Positions 6,512-12,535 are shown, counted from the stretch's first letter. The stretch: 13,961 bases of DNA from Parcubacteria group bacterium CG08_land_8_20_14_0_20_43_9 (GCA_002774465.1 PEYH01000027.1:1-13961), one strand, 5' to 3'. The notes: a model not told the origin generated them from the sequence alone. Numbers and translations: made by a program.

Positions 6512-6534
6512 AAAAAGCCCGGGACGGGCTTTTT
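6512..6534. terminator. Bidirectional intrinsic terminator
   Basis: AAAAAGCCCG (6512-6521) and CGGGCTTTTT (6525-6534) form a perfect 10-bp stem with a GGA loop, followed by T-rich sequence on both strands. It separates the convergent gene at 5705-6493 and rplL. Confidence 0.9.
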
Positions 6535-6554
6535 ACTTTTCTGCTTGTTTAGAA

Positions 6555-7040
6555 TTATTTTAATTCTATTGTCGCTCCGGCCGCTTCAAATTTCTTCTTA
6601 ATGTCCTCTGCCTCCTCTTTCTTTGCTTTCTCTTTGATAACCTGCGGTTCCGCGGCCGCGGCATCCACCAAGTCCTTGGCTTCTTTCAGCCCCTTGGCAG
6701 TAACGTCCCTGACTGCCTTGATTACGTCAATTTTTTTGTCCCCCACTGCTTTCAGAATAACATCATATTCTGATTTCTCCTCTGCTCCGGCTCCGGCCGC
6801 TGCTCCGGCTGTCGGCATGGCCGCCACTGCTATTGGCGCAGCCGCGCTTACGCCAAACTTCTTTTCCAGAACTTTAACCAATTCCGCCAAATCAACCACT
6901 TTCATCTCCTCAATCTCTTTGACGATTTTGGCGAACTTTTCTGGAACCTCCGCTTTTTCTTCCTTGCCCACCTCATTCTGCGAAGCAGTTTGGGCGGATT
7001 TCTTTTCTTCTTTCGCTTCTGTTTTTATTTCTTCTGCCAT
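6555..7040 (-). CDS. rplL: Ribosomal protein L7/L12
   Basis: This stalk protein recruits translation factors to the ribosome. It has 161 residues against the usual 120-130. The extra part is a Lys/Glu/Ala-rich N-terminal extension of about 35 residues. Then come the L10-binding helical dimerisation region (KIVKEIEEMKVVDLAELVKVLEKKFGV), an Ala-rich hinge (AAAPIAVAAMPTAGAAAGAGA) and the C-terminal domain (YDVILKAVGDKKIDVIKAVRDVTAKGLKEAKDLVD). It lies 61 bp after rplJ and ends at a terminator. rpoB, which usually follows, is not here. The ATG at 7040 has no Shine-Dalgarno site. Confidence 0.97.
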   Translation of the reverse strand: MAEEIKTEAKEEKKSAQTASQNEVGKEEKAEVPEKFAKIVKEIEEMKVVDLAELVKVLEKKFGVSAAAPIAVAAMPTAGAAAGAGAEEKSEYDVILKAVGDKKIDVIKAVRDVTAKGLKEAKDLVDAAAAEPQVIKEKAKKEEAEDIKKKFEAAGATIELK

Positions 7041-7101
7041 ATTTTTATAAATTAATTATTGATTTAATGATAAACGATTAATCATCGTTAATTGAAAAAC
7101 A

Positions 7102-7632
7102 TTATTGTTTTTCAGCAATCGCCTCAAGGGCGAACATCAGACCTTTAATGTTTGCTCTCTGAACGGCCACAAATCCCGAAATCGGCGCAGAAAGCGTTCC
7201 CGCTAATTTTGCGAAAAGTTCTTGCTTGGACGGCAACTGGGCCAGTATGATAACATCGTCAGCCGACATAAACTCGCTGTTTGCGCCGTCAGAAATATAT
7301 CCGCCGATAAGCTTTAAGTTATTTTTCTCCTGCGAAAACTGATAAGCGGCCTTGACCGGCGCCATCTCGTCCTCAAAACCGAAAATCAAAGCTATTTCGT
7401 TTCCTAATTTCTCTTTGGGAAAGCCAATGTCTTTTTCCTTGAATGCTATCTGGGCTAATGTCTTTTTCACCACCACAAATTTCGCTCCCGCCTCTTTAAG
7501 ATTTTTTCTCAAATTGAATAAATCAACGAACTTCAAACCGGAAAAGTTGACAAAAACTACGGATTTTTGCTTTTCCAATTTTTCTTTCAGGCCTTCCACT
7601 ATTTTCTTTTTTTGCTCTTTTGTTAATGGCAT
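7102..7632 (-). CDS. rplJ: Ribosomal protein L10
   Basis: A 176-residue L10, the base of the ribosomal stalk that carries L7/L12 dimers. It begins MPLTKEQKKKIVEGLKEKLE, followed by the rRNA-binding core (VVFVNFSGLKFVDLFNLRKNLKEAGAKFVVVKKTL) and the C-terminal helix SGFVAVQRANIKGLMFALEAIAEK for L12 binding; the length is typical. It is first of a two-gene operon with rplL, behind a strong promoter and an L10-type leader RNA that would allow autoregulation by L10-L12. rplK and rplA, usually upstream, are absent. Confidence 0.97.
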   Translation of the reverse strand: MPLTKEQKKKIVEGLKEKLEKQKSVVFVNFSGLKFVDLFNLRKNLKEAGAKFVVVKKTLAQIAFKEKDIGFPKEKLGNEIALIFGFEDEMAPVKAAYQFSQEKNNLKLIGGYISDGANSEFMSADDVIILAQLPSKQELFAKLAGTLSAPISGFVAVQRANIKGLMFALEAIAEKQ

Positions 7633-7756
7633 ACGATTAAAAAATAAATTGTCTCCGGAATGACCGCAGACCTAGTGTTCTCAATGATAAATTATCATTA
7701 ATCTTACCTCGGCGGGACTTATGCTTGCCCGCTGTCTACGGTTTATCTTCTATTGT
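7633..7756 (-). ncRNA. L10-type ribosomal protein leader RNA
   Basis: The rplJ leader contains the hallmark L10-binding element at 7706-7741: CCGTAGACAGCGGG, a GCAAGCATAAGT region, then CCCGCCGAGGT. The CGGG/CCCG helix is flanked by AGACAG and GCCGAGG internal-loop sequences, as in the known L10 leader (Rfam L10_leader, recognised from memory). Downstream are an AATGATAA/TTATCATT hairpin (7683-7699) and a terminator-like hairpin at 7651-7671. By family, the L10-L12 complex binds this RNA to repress its own operon. Confidence 0.85.
7641..7671 (-). terminator. Possible attenuator in the rplJ leader
   Basis: Minus strand GTCTGCGG (7664-7671) and CCGGAGAC (7651-7658) pair with one G/G mismatch around TCATT, followed by a U-rich run (AATTTATTTTTT) ending just before the rplJ start. 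The 5' arm is also complementary over 8 bases (one G-U) to CCGTAGAC at 7734-7741 in the L10-binding core, a candidate antiterminator pairing. Confidence 0.5.
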
Positions 7757-7762
7757 ATTATC

Positions 7763-7790
7763 AGTATATCTATTTTAAAAATCCTGTCAA
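7763..7790 (-). promoter_or_regulatory. Strong rplJL promoter
   Basis: Minus strand TTGACA (7785-7790), 16-bp spacer, TATACT (7763-7768). Predicted start near 7756, giving a leader of about 124 nt. Confidence 0.8.
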
Positions 7791-7827
7791 GGATTTTGCC
7801 GGGGCAACAGCTTTTTTATTGCCCTTT

Positions 7828-7860
7828 CCCTGTGGATAACTTTTCTCCAAAAATTACGAG
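7828..7860. repeat. Direct repeat, left of DJ-1 gene (with DnaA-box-like 9-mer)
   Basis: ccctgtggataacttt followed by ctccaaaaattacg closely matches 8461-8490. It includes tgtggataa (7831-7839), the reverse complement of TTATCCACA. Confidence 0.7.
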
Positions 7861-7877
7861 GCCGGGTCTCGTAATTT
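7845..7877 (-). terminator. Terminator overlapping the DJ-1 gene stop
   Basis: AAATTACGAG (minus strand 7868-7877) and CTCGTAATTT (7851-7860) form a perfect 10-bp stem with a 7-nt loop, then TTGG. The stem includes the last codons and stop of the DJ-1-like gene (7854). A wider CCAAAAATTAC/GTAATTTTTGG pair (7848-7858, 7886-7896) surrounds it. Confidence 0.6.
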
Positions 7878-8402
7878 CCGGGCGGGTAATTTTTGGACAA
7901 TGGTTTGAGCGAATTCTTGAGCTGCTGCCGGGCCATTGGCGGTTATAATATTTCCATCGCAGACCACTGACTTAGCCAGATATTCCGCTCCCCCTTCTTC
8001 CAAAATCCTAACCGGCTTCCTATCCATTACACTTGACCAAATAGTCGCCTTTTTCCCTTGCAAGACGCCAGCTTTTGCTAAAATGGCAGGCGCGATACAA
8101 ATGGCTGCCAGTAATTTTCCTTGTTCAGCAACTAAGCGAGCTGTCTCCAAAACTTTTTCGTCCTCAATATACTTATACGCCCCGGAGCCGCCAACAAAAA
8201 CTACAGCGTCAAACTGTGATATATCAAGCTCGTCAAATGTTTTGTCAATCTCCGCCTCTCCCCCGCTTCCGCCGATGGCTGTTCCTTTTTGCGAACTGGC
8301 CGTGATAACTTCAAAACCAGAATTCAAAAAAATATCTTTGGGAATAAAATATTCCTCATCCCGAAAATTTCTAAACGCAATTATTATCGCGATTTTTGCC
8401 AT
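7854..8402 (-). CDS. DJ-1/PfpI family protein
   Basis: A 182-residue class I glutamine amidotransferase-like fold. Motifs: an acidic residue at RDEEYF (14-19), the strand DAVVFVGGSGAYKYIED (65-81), the nucleophile elbow AAICIAPAILAKAG with Cys102, and a late GNIITANGPAAAQEFA strand-helix. The residue after the Cys is Ile, not the His of PfpI proteases, so it is more like DJ-1 glyoxalase/deglycase or chaperone-type members; the substrate is unknown. The C-terminal codons form a terminator stem. The gene is bracketed by short direct repeats and sits between mltG and rplJ, probably as a single-gene unit. Confidence 0.9.
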   Translation of the reverse strand: MAKIAIIIAFRNFRDEEYFIPKDIFLNSGFEVITASSQKGTAIGGSGGEAEIDKTFDELDISQFDAVVFVGGSGAYKYIEDEKVLETARLVAEQGKLLAAICIAPAILAKAGVLQGKKATIWSSVMDRKPVRILEEGGAEYLAKSVVCDGNIITANGPAAAQEFAQTIVQKLPARKLRDPAS

Positions 8403-8460
8403 ATTTTTAAATATTTTGTCCTAAATTACCCGGACCCATGCCTGCTCCCATGTCTAATCC

Positions 8461-8490
8461 CCCTGTGGATAACTTTCCCCCAAAATTACG
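8461..8490. repeat. Direct repeat, right of DJ-1 gene (with DnaA-box-like 9-mer)
   Basis: ccctgtggataacttt then ccccaaaattacg, matching 7828-7860. It includes a second exact TTATCCACA complement (8464-8472). Confidence 0.7.
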
Positions 8491-8591
8491 CCACCCGGTC
8501 GCAACGCCACCCGGCATCGTAATTTTCGTGAAATACCGGAAGCCACGCTAGATATAAGGAATCTCACTACGATGCCGGGTGGCGTAATTTT
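8482..8591. repeat. Nested inverted/direct repeats between mltG and the DJ-1 gene
   Basis: ACGCCACCCGG occurs twice in tandem (8488-8498, 8504-8514). The reverse complement in 8569-8591 pairs perfectly over 17 bp with either copy: 8482-8498 with 8575-8591, or 8504-8520 with 8569-8585. The 8403-8612 gap has no gene; this element could be the mltG terminator or a small palindromic mobile repeat. Confidence 0.75.
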
Positions 8592-8612
8592 CCCCGACCG
8601 TGTAATTTTCTT

Positions 8613-9611
8613 CTATTTGAGGTATTTTTGGATGGCGAGATTGTGTTCCCGGAGGGTCCTGCTGAAAACCGTTTCTCCGTCCGGCTTTGACAGAAAATAA
8701 TTGTAATCGCTTTCTTGAGGATAAATGGCCGCCTTAATGGCGGATAGCCCGGGGTTAGAAATAGGCCCAGCCGGCAAACCGATGTATTTATAAGTGTTAT
8801 ACGGCGACTCTATTTGAGTGTCATTGACGCTGTATCGCCATTTATCAACGCCTAAGGCGTAAGCAACAGTGGCGCAGGATTGCAAAGGATAATGATTCTT
8901 CAGCCGTTTCCAAAAAATTCCTGACACAATTTTCCTGTCCTCGTCGGTAGCCACTTCTTTTTCTATCAAAGAAGCCATCGTGATAATCTCAAAAATCGTC
9001 TTGTCTTGGGACCGAATTTCCTCTCTCATCTCGGCGGTCAGCTTTTTGCCAAAATTACCTAACAGCGTCCTTATAACCTCCTCCGGGCTGGCCATTTGCT
9101 TAATCCAGTAAGTGTCTGGGAAAAGATAGCCCTCCAAGTTGTTCCTTTCCGGCTTGTCTTCCAAAAAATCAAACTCTTCAGCCCGACCCGCTGAACCGTT
9201 GGCTGCTTCCAAAAAATTTTCTGGCTGACAAATCCCTTTTTCTTCAAGATATTCCGCTATGTCCTCTATATTCCAGCCCTCAATAATAGTAATCTTCAAC
9301 CCTTCTGTCTCTCCGCTGATAATCTTATCAGCGATTTCGCTGGCGCTCATAGAGGCAAAGACGCTGTATTCCCCGGCTTTCAAGTCAGATTGGCCGCCTC
9401 TTAAAAAAACATATATAGAAAAAAACAAACGACTCCTAATCAGGCCTTGTTCTTTTAATTGCGAGGCAATTTTAGAAAGCCCGCTCCCCTTTTCAACGAC
9501 AAAAATCTCTGGGGCTTCTCCCGGAGACAGGGGCAGGTAAAATTGATAATAAAGCCAACCAGCCAAAAATACTATTATGGCTATGACGGCGGCTAAAAAA
9601 TTTTTAGACAT
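8613..9611 (-). CDS. mltG: Endolytic murein transglycosylase MltG (YceG-like)
   Basis: This enzyme cleaves nascent peptidoglycan glycan strands at the outer face of the cytoplasmic membrane. It has 332 residues, with an N-terminal membrane helix at about 5-23, a LysM-like segment (FVVEKGSGLSKIASQLKEQGLI), then the YceG catalytic domain. The catalytic Glu is in ASLIEKE at residue 217, equivalent to E218 of E. coli. Other conserved motifs are LEGYLFPDTYW, SPYNTYKYIGLPAGPISNPG and NYFLSKPDGETVFS. The usual LQSD-PT reads LQSCAT here. It follows pcm by 5 bp, so the two are probably co-transcribed. Confidence 0.95.
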   Translation of the reverse strand: MSKNFLAAVIAIIVFLAGWLYYQFYLPLSPGEAPEIFVVEKGSGLSKIASQLKEQGLIRSRLFFSIYVFLRGGQSDLKAGEYSVFASMSASEIADKIISGETEGLKITIIEGWNIEDIAEYLEEKGICQPENFLEAANGSAGRAEEFDFLEDKPERNNLEGYLFPDTYWIKQMASPEEVIRTLLGNFGKKLTAEMREEIRSQDKTIFEIITMASLIEKEVATDEDRKIVSGIFWKRLKNHYPLQSCATVAYALGVDKWRYSVNDTQIESPYNTYKYIGLPAGPISNPGLSAIKAAIYPQESDYNYFLSKPDGETVFSRTLREHNLAIQKYLK

Positions 9612-9616
9612 TGCTT

Positions 9617-10231
9617 TTAAGCTTTAATCAAGGGCACGAAAACGAATCCCGGATATTCTTCGCTGGCAAAGGAATTATCTGCTCTCTTGGTAAAAACCCA
9701 GATGGAATTATTTATCGGCATCACTATTTTCCCGTTAACTTTAAGTTGTTTTCCCCAAGCGAGCGGAACCTTGTCCGCGGAAGCCGAACAAAGAATCCTG
9801 TCATAAGGGGCTTCCAAGGGATAGCCCTTTCTGCCGTCTCCTAAAATAAATTTTAACCTGTCTTGCTCTATAAATCCATACTTTTCGGCATTGTTCTCTC
9901 CAAATCCCTTTAGTTCGGGAATGATTTCAATTCCGATTACTTTTCCTTTTTCGCCGACTATATGCGCTAAAAGAGCGCTCGTCCAGCCAGAGCCGGAGCC
10001 GATATCAAGCGCTTTAGAGCCGGACTTTGGCTCCAATTTCTCCAGCATAAATGCCACTACTAAGGGTTGGGAAATTGTTTGGCCGCAGCCAATGGGAAAG
10101 GCCTCGTTTATCTCCGCTGCTCCCTTATAATCATCACTCATAAAATCTTCGCGCTTAACAGCTTGAAACGCCTCTATAATCCGGGGGGACTTAAGCCAGC
10201 CCTGTTCAATTAAATCATCTATTAAATTCAT
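9617..10231 (-). CDS. pcm: Protein-L-isoaspartate O-methyltransferase
   Basis: A 204-residue SAM-dependent enzyme that methylates isoaspartyl residues in aged proteins to start repair. Features: N-terminal helix DLIEQGWLKSPRIIEAFQAVKREDF, substrate-loop motif GQTISQP (50-56), SAM motif I DIGSGSGW (76-83), acidic strand end GIEI, GDGRKG (131-136) and DRILCSASADKVP. Length is normal. It is upstream of mltG in a two-gene unit downstream of tRNA-Trp. The function is recognised from several motifs; the start ATG at 10231 fits the family. Confidence 0.93.
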   Translation of the reverse strand: MNLIDDLIEQGWLKSPRIIEAFQAVKREDFMSDDYKGAAEINEAFPIGCGQTISQPLVVAFMLEKLEPKSGSKALDIGSGSGWTSALLAHIVGEKGKVIGIEIIPELKGFGENNAEKYGFIEQDRLKFILGDGRKGYPLEAPYDRILCSASADKVPLAWGKQLKVNGKIVMPINNSIWVFTKRADNSFASEEYPGFVFVPLIKA

Positions 10232-10307
10232 ATTATGTAAAACAAGCGAGGATATTACTCATAACTCCGCAAGGCCTCTGTGGGCCGCAGTTTTGCGGCT
10301 TTGCGGG

Positions 10308-10380
10308 CAGGCCCGCCGTGAGTTGAACACGGAACCCCCGCTTTTGGAGAGCGGTGCTCTGCCAATTGAGCTACGGGCCT
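10308..10380 (-). tRNA. tRNA-Trp (anticodon CCA)
   Basis: A 73-nt cloverleaf: acceptor AGGCCCG/CGGGCCT with G73, D arm GCTC/GAGC, anticodon stem CCGCT/AGCGG with loop CTCCAAA, and T arm CCGTG-TTCAACT-CACGG. No CCA is encoded. It starts 3 nt after the stop of the preceding gene. A GCCGCA/TGCGGC hairpin (10284-10299) follows without a U tract. Confidence 0.95.
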
Positions 10381-10383
10381 ATG

Positions 10384-10743
10384 TTAAACGCAATGTTGTC
10401 TTTGCGCAAAAACAGCAAATTGATAAAAATATTTTTCCAGCCCCTCCAAAGAGCCCTGATATTCTCTCTTTTCCGAAATCGCATCCAGAAAAACCTCTCG
10501 GGCCCGGCCAATCTCCCGAAGCCGGCCCAGCCAGCGCGAATCTTCCATAGTTAAATCAAATAATTCCAGGGCTCGCAATACCGCGCTTTCAAAAATTTTC
10601 TTATCTTTGCCTTTCCATTTCAACGCCCGTCCCACTTCGCTCCCGATATTCCCGAGTTGTTCATATAAAGAAAATTCTGCCCATTTCTTTTGCGTCAGCC
10701 CCTTATGAAATTTGATAGCAATATCGCTCATTTCTTTATTCAA
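10384..10743 (-). CDS. Conserved hypothetical helical protein
   Basis: A 119-residue protein from TTG at 10743, or 115 from the ATG at 10731. Mostly helical and charged, with SDIAIKFHKGLTQKKWAEF, EQLGNIGSEVGRALKWK, AVLRALELFDLTMED, RLREIGRAREVFLD and EKYFYQFAVFAQ. I recall similar small proteins (KFHKGL ... GSEVGRA ... RALELFDLT) in many CPR genomes, with unknown function. No TM or signal peptide. It overlaps the end of the DUF5674 remnant and lies directly upstream of tRNA-Trp, so it is probably in the same transcript. Confidence 0.75.
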   Translation of the reverse strand: MNKEMSDIAIKFHKGLTQKKWAEFSLYEQLGNIGSEVGRALKWKGKDKKIFESAVLRALELFDLTMEDSRWLGRLREIGRAREVFLDAISEKREYQGSLEGLEKYFYQFAVFAQRQHCV

Positions 10744-10920
10744 TCACTAATCTTCTTAAAATATCCTTAATTTTTGATTTTGTCTCCTTGTTCTCTATGT
10801 CCCGAGAATAATTAACAAATTCACATCAACCACCGCCTTGATTAGCTCCCCGAAGCCCGGCTTCGCAATTTCCTCTAATTGCTTTCTGTTTATCGGATTT
10901 TTAACAATTTGTATTTCCAT
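10736..10920 (-). pseudogene. Decayed DUF5674 gene (internal deletion and frameshift)
   Basis: From the ATG at 10920 the frame reads MEIQIVKNPINRKQLEEIA then FGELIKAVVDV, the typical start of DUF5674 proteins (about 100 aa). It then runs into NLLIILGT and stops at about 10795. In another frame 10736-10816 reads VNYSRDIENKETKSKIKDIL then RRLVIE, matching the family C-terminus (GNRSR-x-VE...). About 45-50 central codons are missing and the frame is shifted at about 10815-10825. The family assignment is from memory. It starts 11 bp after rpmG. Confidence 0.7.
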
Positions 10921-10931
10921 AATAGAGAAAT

Positions 10932-11102
10932 TTATTTCTTGGCTTCTTTGTGCAAAGTATGTTTGCGGCAGTTGGTGCAGAATTTCTTCAACTCCAACTT
11001 TTTCCCCTCGGTGGTGGCATCGTGGGACTTTCTGGTGTAATAATTGATTTCCTTGCACACATCGCACCTCAACCGGATAATCGGTTTTTTCTTCTTTGCC
11101 AT
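10932..11102 (-). CDS. rpmG: Ribosomal protein L33
   Basis: A 56-residue protein starting MAKKKKPIIRLRCDVCKEINYY, with the second Cys pair in FCTNCRKHT and the conserved TEGKKLELKKFC region. Two CxxC knuckles form a zinc ribbon, so this is the zinc-binding L33 form of the large subunit. It lies 80 bp downstream of tRNA-Thr, with tRNA-Trp 552 bp farther on, as in many bacterial rpmG-tRNA-Trp arrangements. GAAGGAAC directly before the ATG is too close to be a good Shine-Dalgarno site. Confidence 0.95.
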   Translation of the reverse strand: MAKKKKPIIRLRCDVCKEINYYTRKSHDATTEGKKLELKKFCTNCRKHTLHKEAKK

Positions 11103-11127
11103 GTTCCTTCGCTTCGCTCAGTCAAGC

Positions 11128-11155
11128 GCAAAATGCAAAACGCAAAATGCAAAAC
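11128..11155. repeat. Four 7-bp tandem repeats
   Basis: gcaaaat gcaaaac gcaaaat gcaaaac lies between tRNA-Thr and rpmG, a perfect 14-bp dimer made of 7-bp subunits. Confidence 0.85.
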
Positions 11156-11183
11156 GAGAGAGCGAAAAATAATAATTAATTGT

Positions 11184-11259
11184 TGGAGCTGATGGTCGGA
11201 TTTGAACCGACGACCTACTCCTTACCATGGAGTTGCTCTGCCAACTGAGCTACATCAGC
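11184..11259 (-). tRNA. tRNA-Thr (anticodon GGT) with encoded CCA
   Basis: A 73-nt cloverleaf (11187-11259) plus CCA (11184-11186): acceptor GCTGATG/CATCAGC, anticodon stem ACTCC/GGAGT with loop ATGGTAA, T arm GTCGG-TTCAAAT-CCGAC, U73. It is the only tRNA in the window with encoded CCA. It lies 6 nt after tRNA-Tyr, so both come from one transcript. Confidence 0.95.
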
Positions 11260-11265
11260 GTCCTG

Positions 11266-11350
11266 TGGGCAGGGAGGGATTCGAACCCCCGAAGGCCAAT
11301 AGGCCGTGAGATTTACAGTCTCATGCGTTTGGCCGCTCCGCCACCTGCCC
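11266..11350 (-). tRNA. tRNA-Tyr (anticodon GTA), type II
   Basis: An 85-nt tRNA with a long variable arm (GGCC-TATT-GGCC), acceptor GGGCAGG/CCTGCCC with A73, anticodon stem TGAGA/TCTCA with loop CTGTAAA, and T arm with TTCGAAT. No CCA is encoded. Confidence 0.95.
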
Positions 11351-11374
11351 AAAATAACTAATGACCACCAATTA

Positions 11375-11396
11375 TTAATTATTGATTATTTGTCAA
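11375..11396 (-). promoter_or_regulatory. Candidate promoter of the tRNA-Tyr/Thr-rpmG unit
   Basis: A perfect TTGACA (11391-11396) precedes A/T-rich sequence, but no -10 box is convincing (TAATTG after 16 bp is the nearest). It is placed 40 nt before tRNA-Tyr. Confidence 0.35.
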
Positions 11397-11413
11397 TCTT
11401 AACAAAACTTGCT

Positions 11414-12127
11414 TTATTTTTCAATGCTTTGGCGGTGCTTCCACTCTTCTATTCTCTTGTGGTTGCCGGAGAGGAGAATTTTAGGAACCCGCCAAACTTT
11501 TGTTTTCTTGAGCTTTAGTGGGCAAGCCCGCCAATTTTTGACATACTTTCTTGCCTCAAGCGCTTCGGGCCGGGTATATTGAGGGTATTCTCCGCCTCCA
11601 GCGGAAAAACTTTCTTCTTTCAGCGATTTCTCTTTTATCACCCCCGGAACCAGGCGAGAGACCGCGTCCACCACGACCATTGCCGGAAGCTCGCCTCCGG
11701 TAAGGACATATTCGCCTATTGAAATCTCTTCATCGGCAATATATCTTGCCACTCTCTCGTCCACTCCCTCATAACGGCCGGAAATCAAAATTATTTGTTT
11801 GTACTTTTTGGCAAACTCCTGCGCCTTTTTCTGATTGAACGGCTTGCCTTTTGCCGAGAACAAAACGATTCTCCGCTCTCTATCCCCGACTTTCGCATTA
11901 ACAATCTTCCTGACCGCTTTCAAAATAATGTCTGCTCTTAAAATCATCCCCGCGCCTCCGCCATAAGGCCTATCGTCCACTGTCCTGTGCCTGTCTGTTG
12001 TATAGTCCCTCAAATTGTGGACATTAATCTTTATTAATTTCTTTTTCCGGGCGCGCTTAATTATGCTCTCGCTAAAATAAGAAGCAAAAATCTCCGGAAA
12101 TATGGTAATGATGTCAAAGCTAATCAT
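11414..12127 (-). CDS. trmD: tRNA (guanine-37-N1)-methyltransferase TrmD
   Basis: This SPOUT methyltransferase makes m1G37 in tRNAs to prevent frameshifts. It has 237 residues. Motifs: MISFDIITIFPEIF, DDRPYGGGAGM (51-61), the trefoil-knot SAM site SGRYEGVDERV (116-126) and SIGEYVLTGGELPA (136-149), SRLVPGV with Arg158, PQYTRP (182-187) and LLSGNHKRIEEW. The usual catalytic Asp in the DSF motif appears as Glu172 (KEESFS). An extra stretch of about 16 residues lies between YTRP and VPKILLSGNH. It follows khpA with no rimM between and ends upstream of the tRNA-Tyr unit. Confidence 0.95.
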   Translation of the reverse strand: MISFDIITIFPEIFASYFSESIIKRARKKKLIKINVHNLRDYTTDRHRTVDDRPYGGGAGMILRADIILKAVRKIVNAKVGDRERRIVLFSAKGKPFNQKKAQEFAKKYKQIILISGRYEGVDERVARYIADEEISIGEYVLTGGELPAMVVVDAVSRLVPGVIKEKSLKEESFSAGGGEYPQYTRPEALEARKYVKNWRACPLKLKKTKVWRVPKILLSGNHKRIEEWKHRQSIEK

Positions 12128-12138
12128 ACTCTACCAAA

Positions 12139-12188
12139 AAACCGCACTATTTATGCTGCCGCGGGCAGATTCCATAATAGCACGGTTT
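12139..12188 (-). other. Long hairpin directly upstream of trmD
   Basis: AAACCGTGCTATT (minus, 12176-12188) pairs with AATAGTGCGGTTT (12139-12151) over 13 bp with two wobbles; inside is CTGCC-CGC-GGCAG (12156-12168). A run of six T follows, 9 nt before the trmD start. It may be a khpA terminator. Confidence 0.55.
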
Positions 12189-12202
12189 CTTGTTTTTGAT
12201 AA
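12174..12202 (-). promoter_or_regulatory. Candidate trmD promoter (extended -10)
   Basis: Minus strand TTATCA (12197-12202), 17 bp, TATTAT (12174-12179) preceded by TGC. The -10 lies in the upstream arm of the hairpin, so transcripts from here would lack that arm. Confidence 0.45.
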
Positions 12203-12211
12203 CTGTATTGC

Positions 12212-12535
12212 CTAAAACTTCAAATCGTCAAGCTTGGCCTCGCCCTCCTCTCTCTCCCTGCGCATTACCCGACCCGAACCGCCTTCCGGTTCTTCAATCT
12301 TTAAGTTGACGCGGGCATGGTTCTTTAAACCGATAATCCGAAGCAAGGTTCTGATAGCTCTTACGGTAGAGCCCTGTCGGCCGATAATCTGGCCCATATC
12401 TTCCTTGTGCAAATTAAGGTTTAACAAAACCCCCATCTCATCAACCTTGCGGTCGATCTTAACATCTTCCGAATGATCTACCAGGGCCTTAACGATAAAC
12501 TCAAGGAAATCTTTGTCTGGTGTCTTTTCCGCCAT
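12212..12535 (-). CDS. khpA: KH-domain RNA-binding protein KhpA
   Basis: A 107-residue protein. A single KH domain: FLEFIVKALVDHSEDVKIDR, EMGVLLNLNLHKEDMGQIIG, then the GxxG loop GRQG (52-55) and AIRTLLRIIGLKNHARVNLKI. A charged C-terminal tail of about 22 residues makes it longer than the usual 75-80 aa. KhpA binds RNA and works with KhpB/EloR in cell-wall elongation in Gram-positives. Its usual position between rpsP and rimM/trmD is kept. It has its own promoter. Confidence 0.93.
   Translation of the reverse strand: MAEKTPDKDFLEFIVKALVDHSEDVKIDRKVDEMGVLLNLNLHKEDMGQIIGRQGSTVRAIRTLLRIIGLKNHARVNLKIEEPEGGSGRVMRREREEGEAKLDDLKF

Noticed and set aside
7831..8472. Replication origin
   Set aside because: Only two exact DnaA-box-like 9-mers in this stretch (a third at 5423), with no dnaA/dnaN nearby and no clear unwinding region; the two are part of a direct repeat.
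10284..10299. GCCGCA/TGCGGC hairpin as tRNA-Trp terminator
   Set aside because: No U tract follows; it may be a processing structure or read-through into pcm.
10795..11067. 90-aa ORF on the minus strand
   Set aside because: Its first half overlaps rpmG in another frame; only the part from the ATG at 10920 resembles a real gene, and that is a decayed DUF5674.
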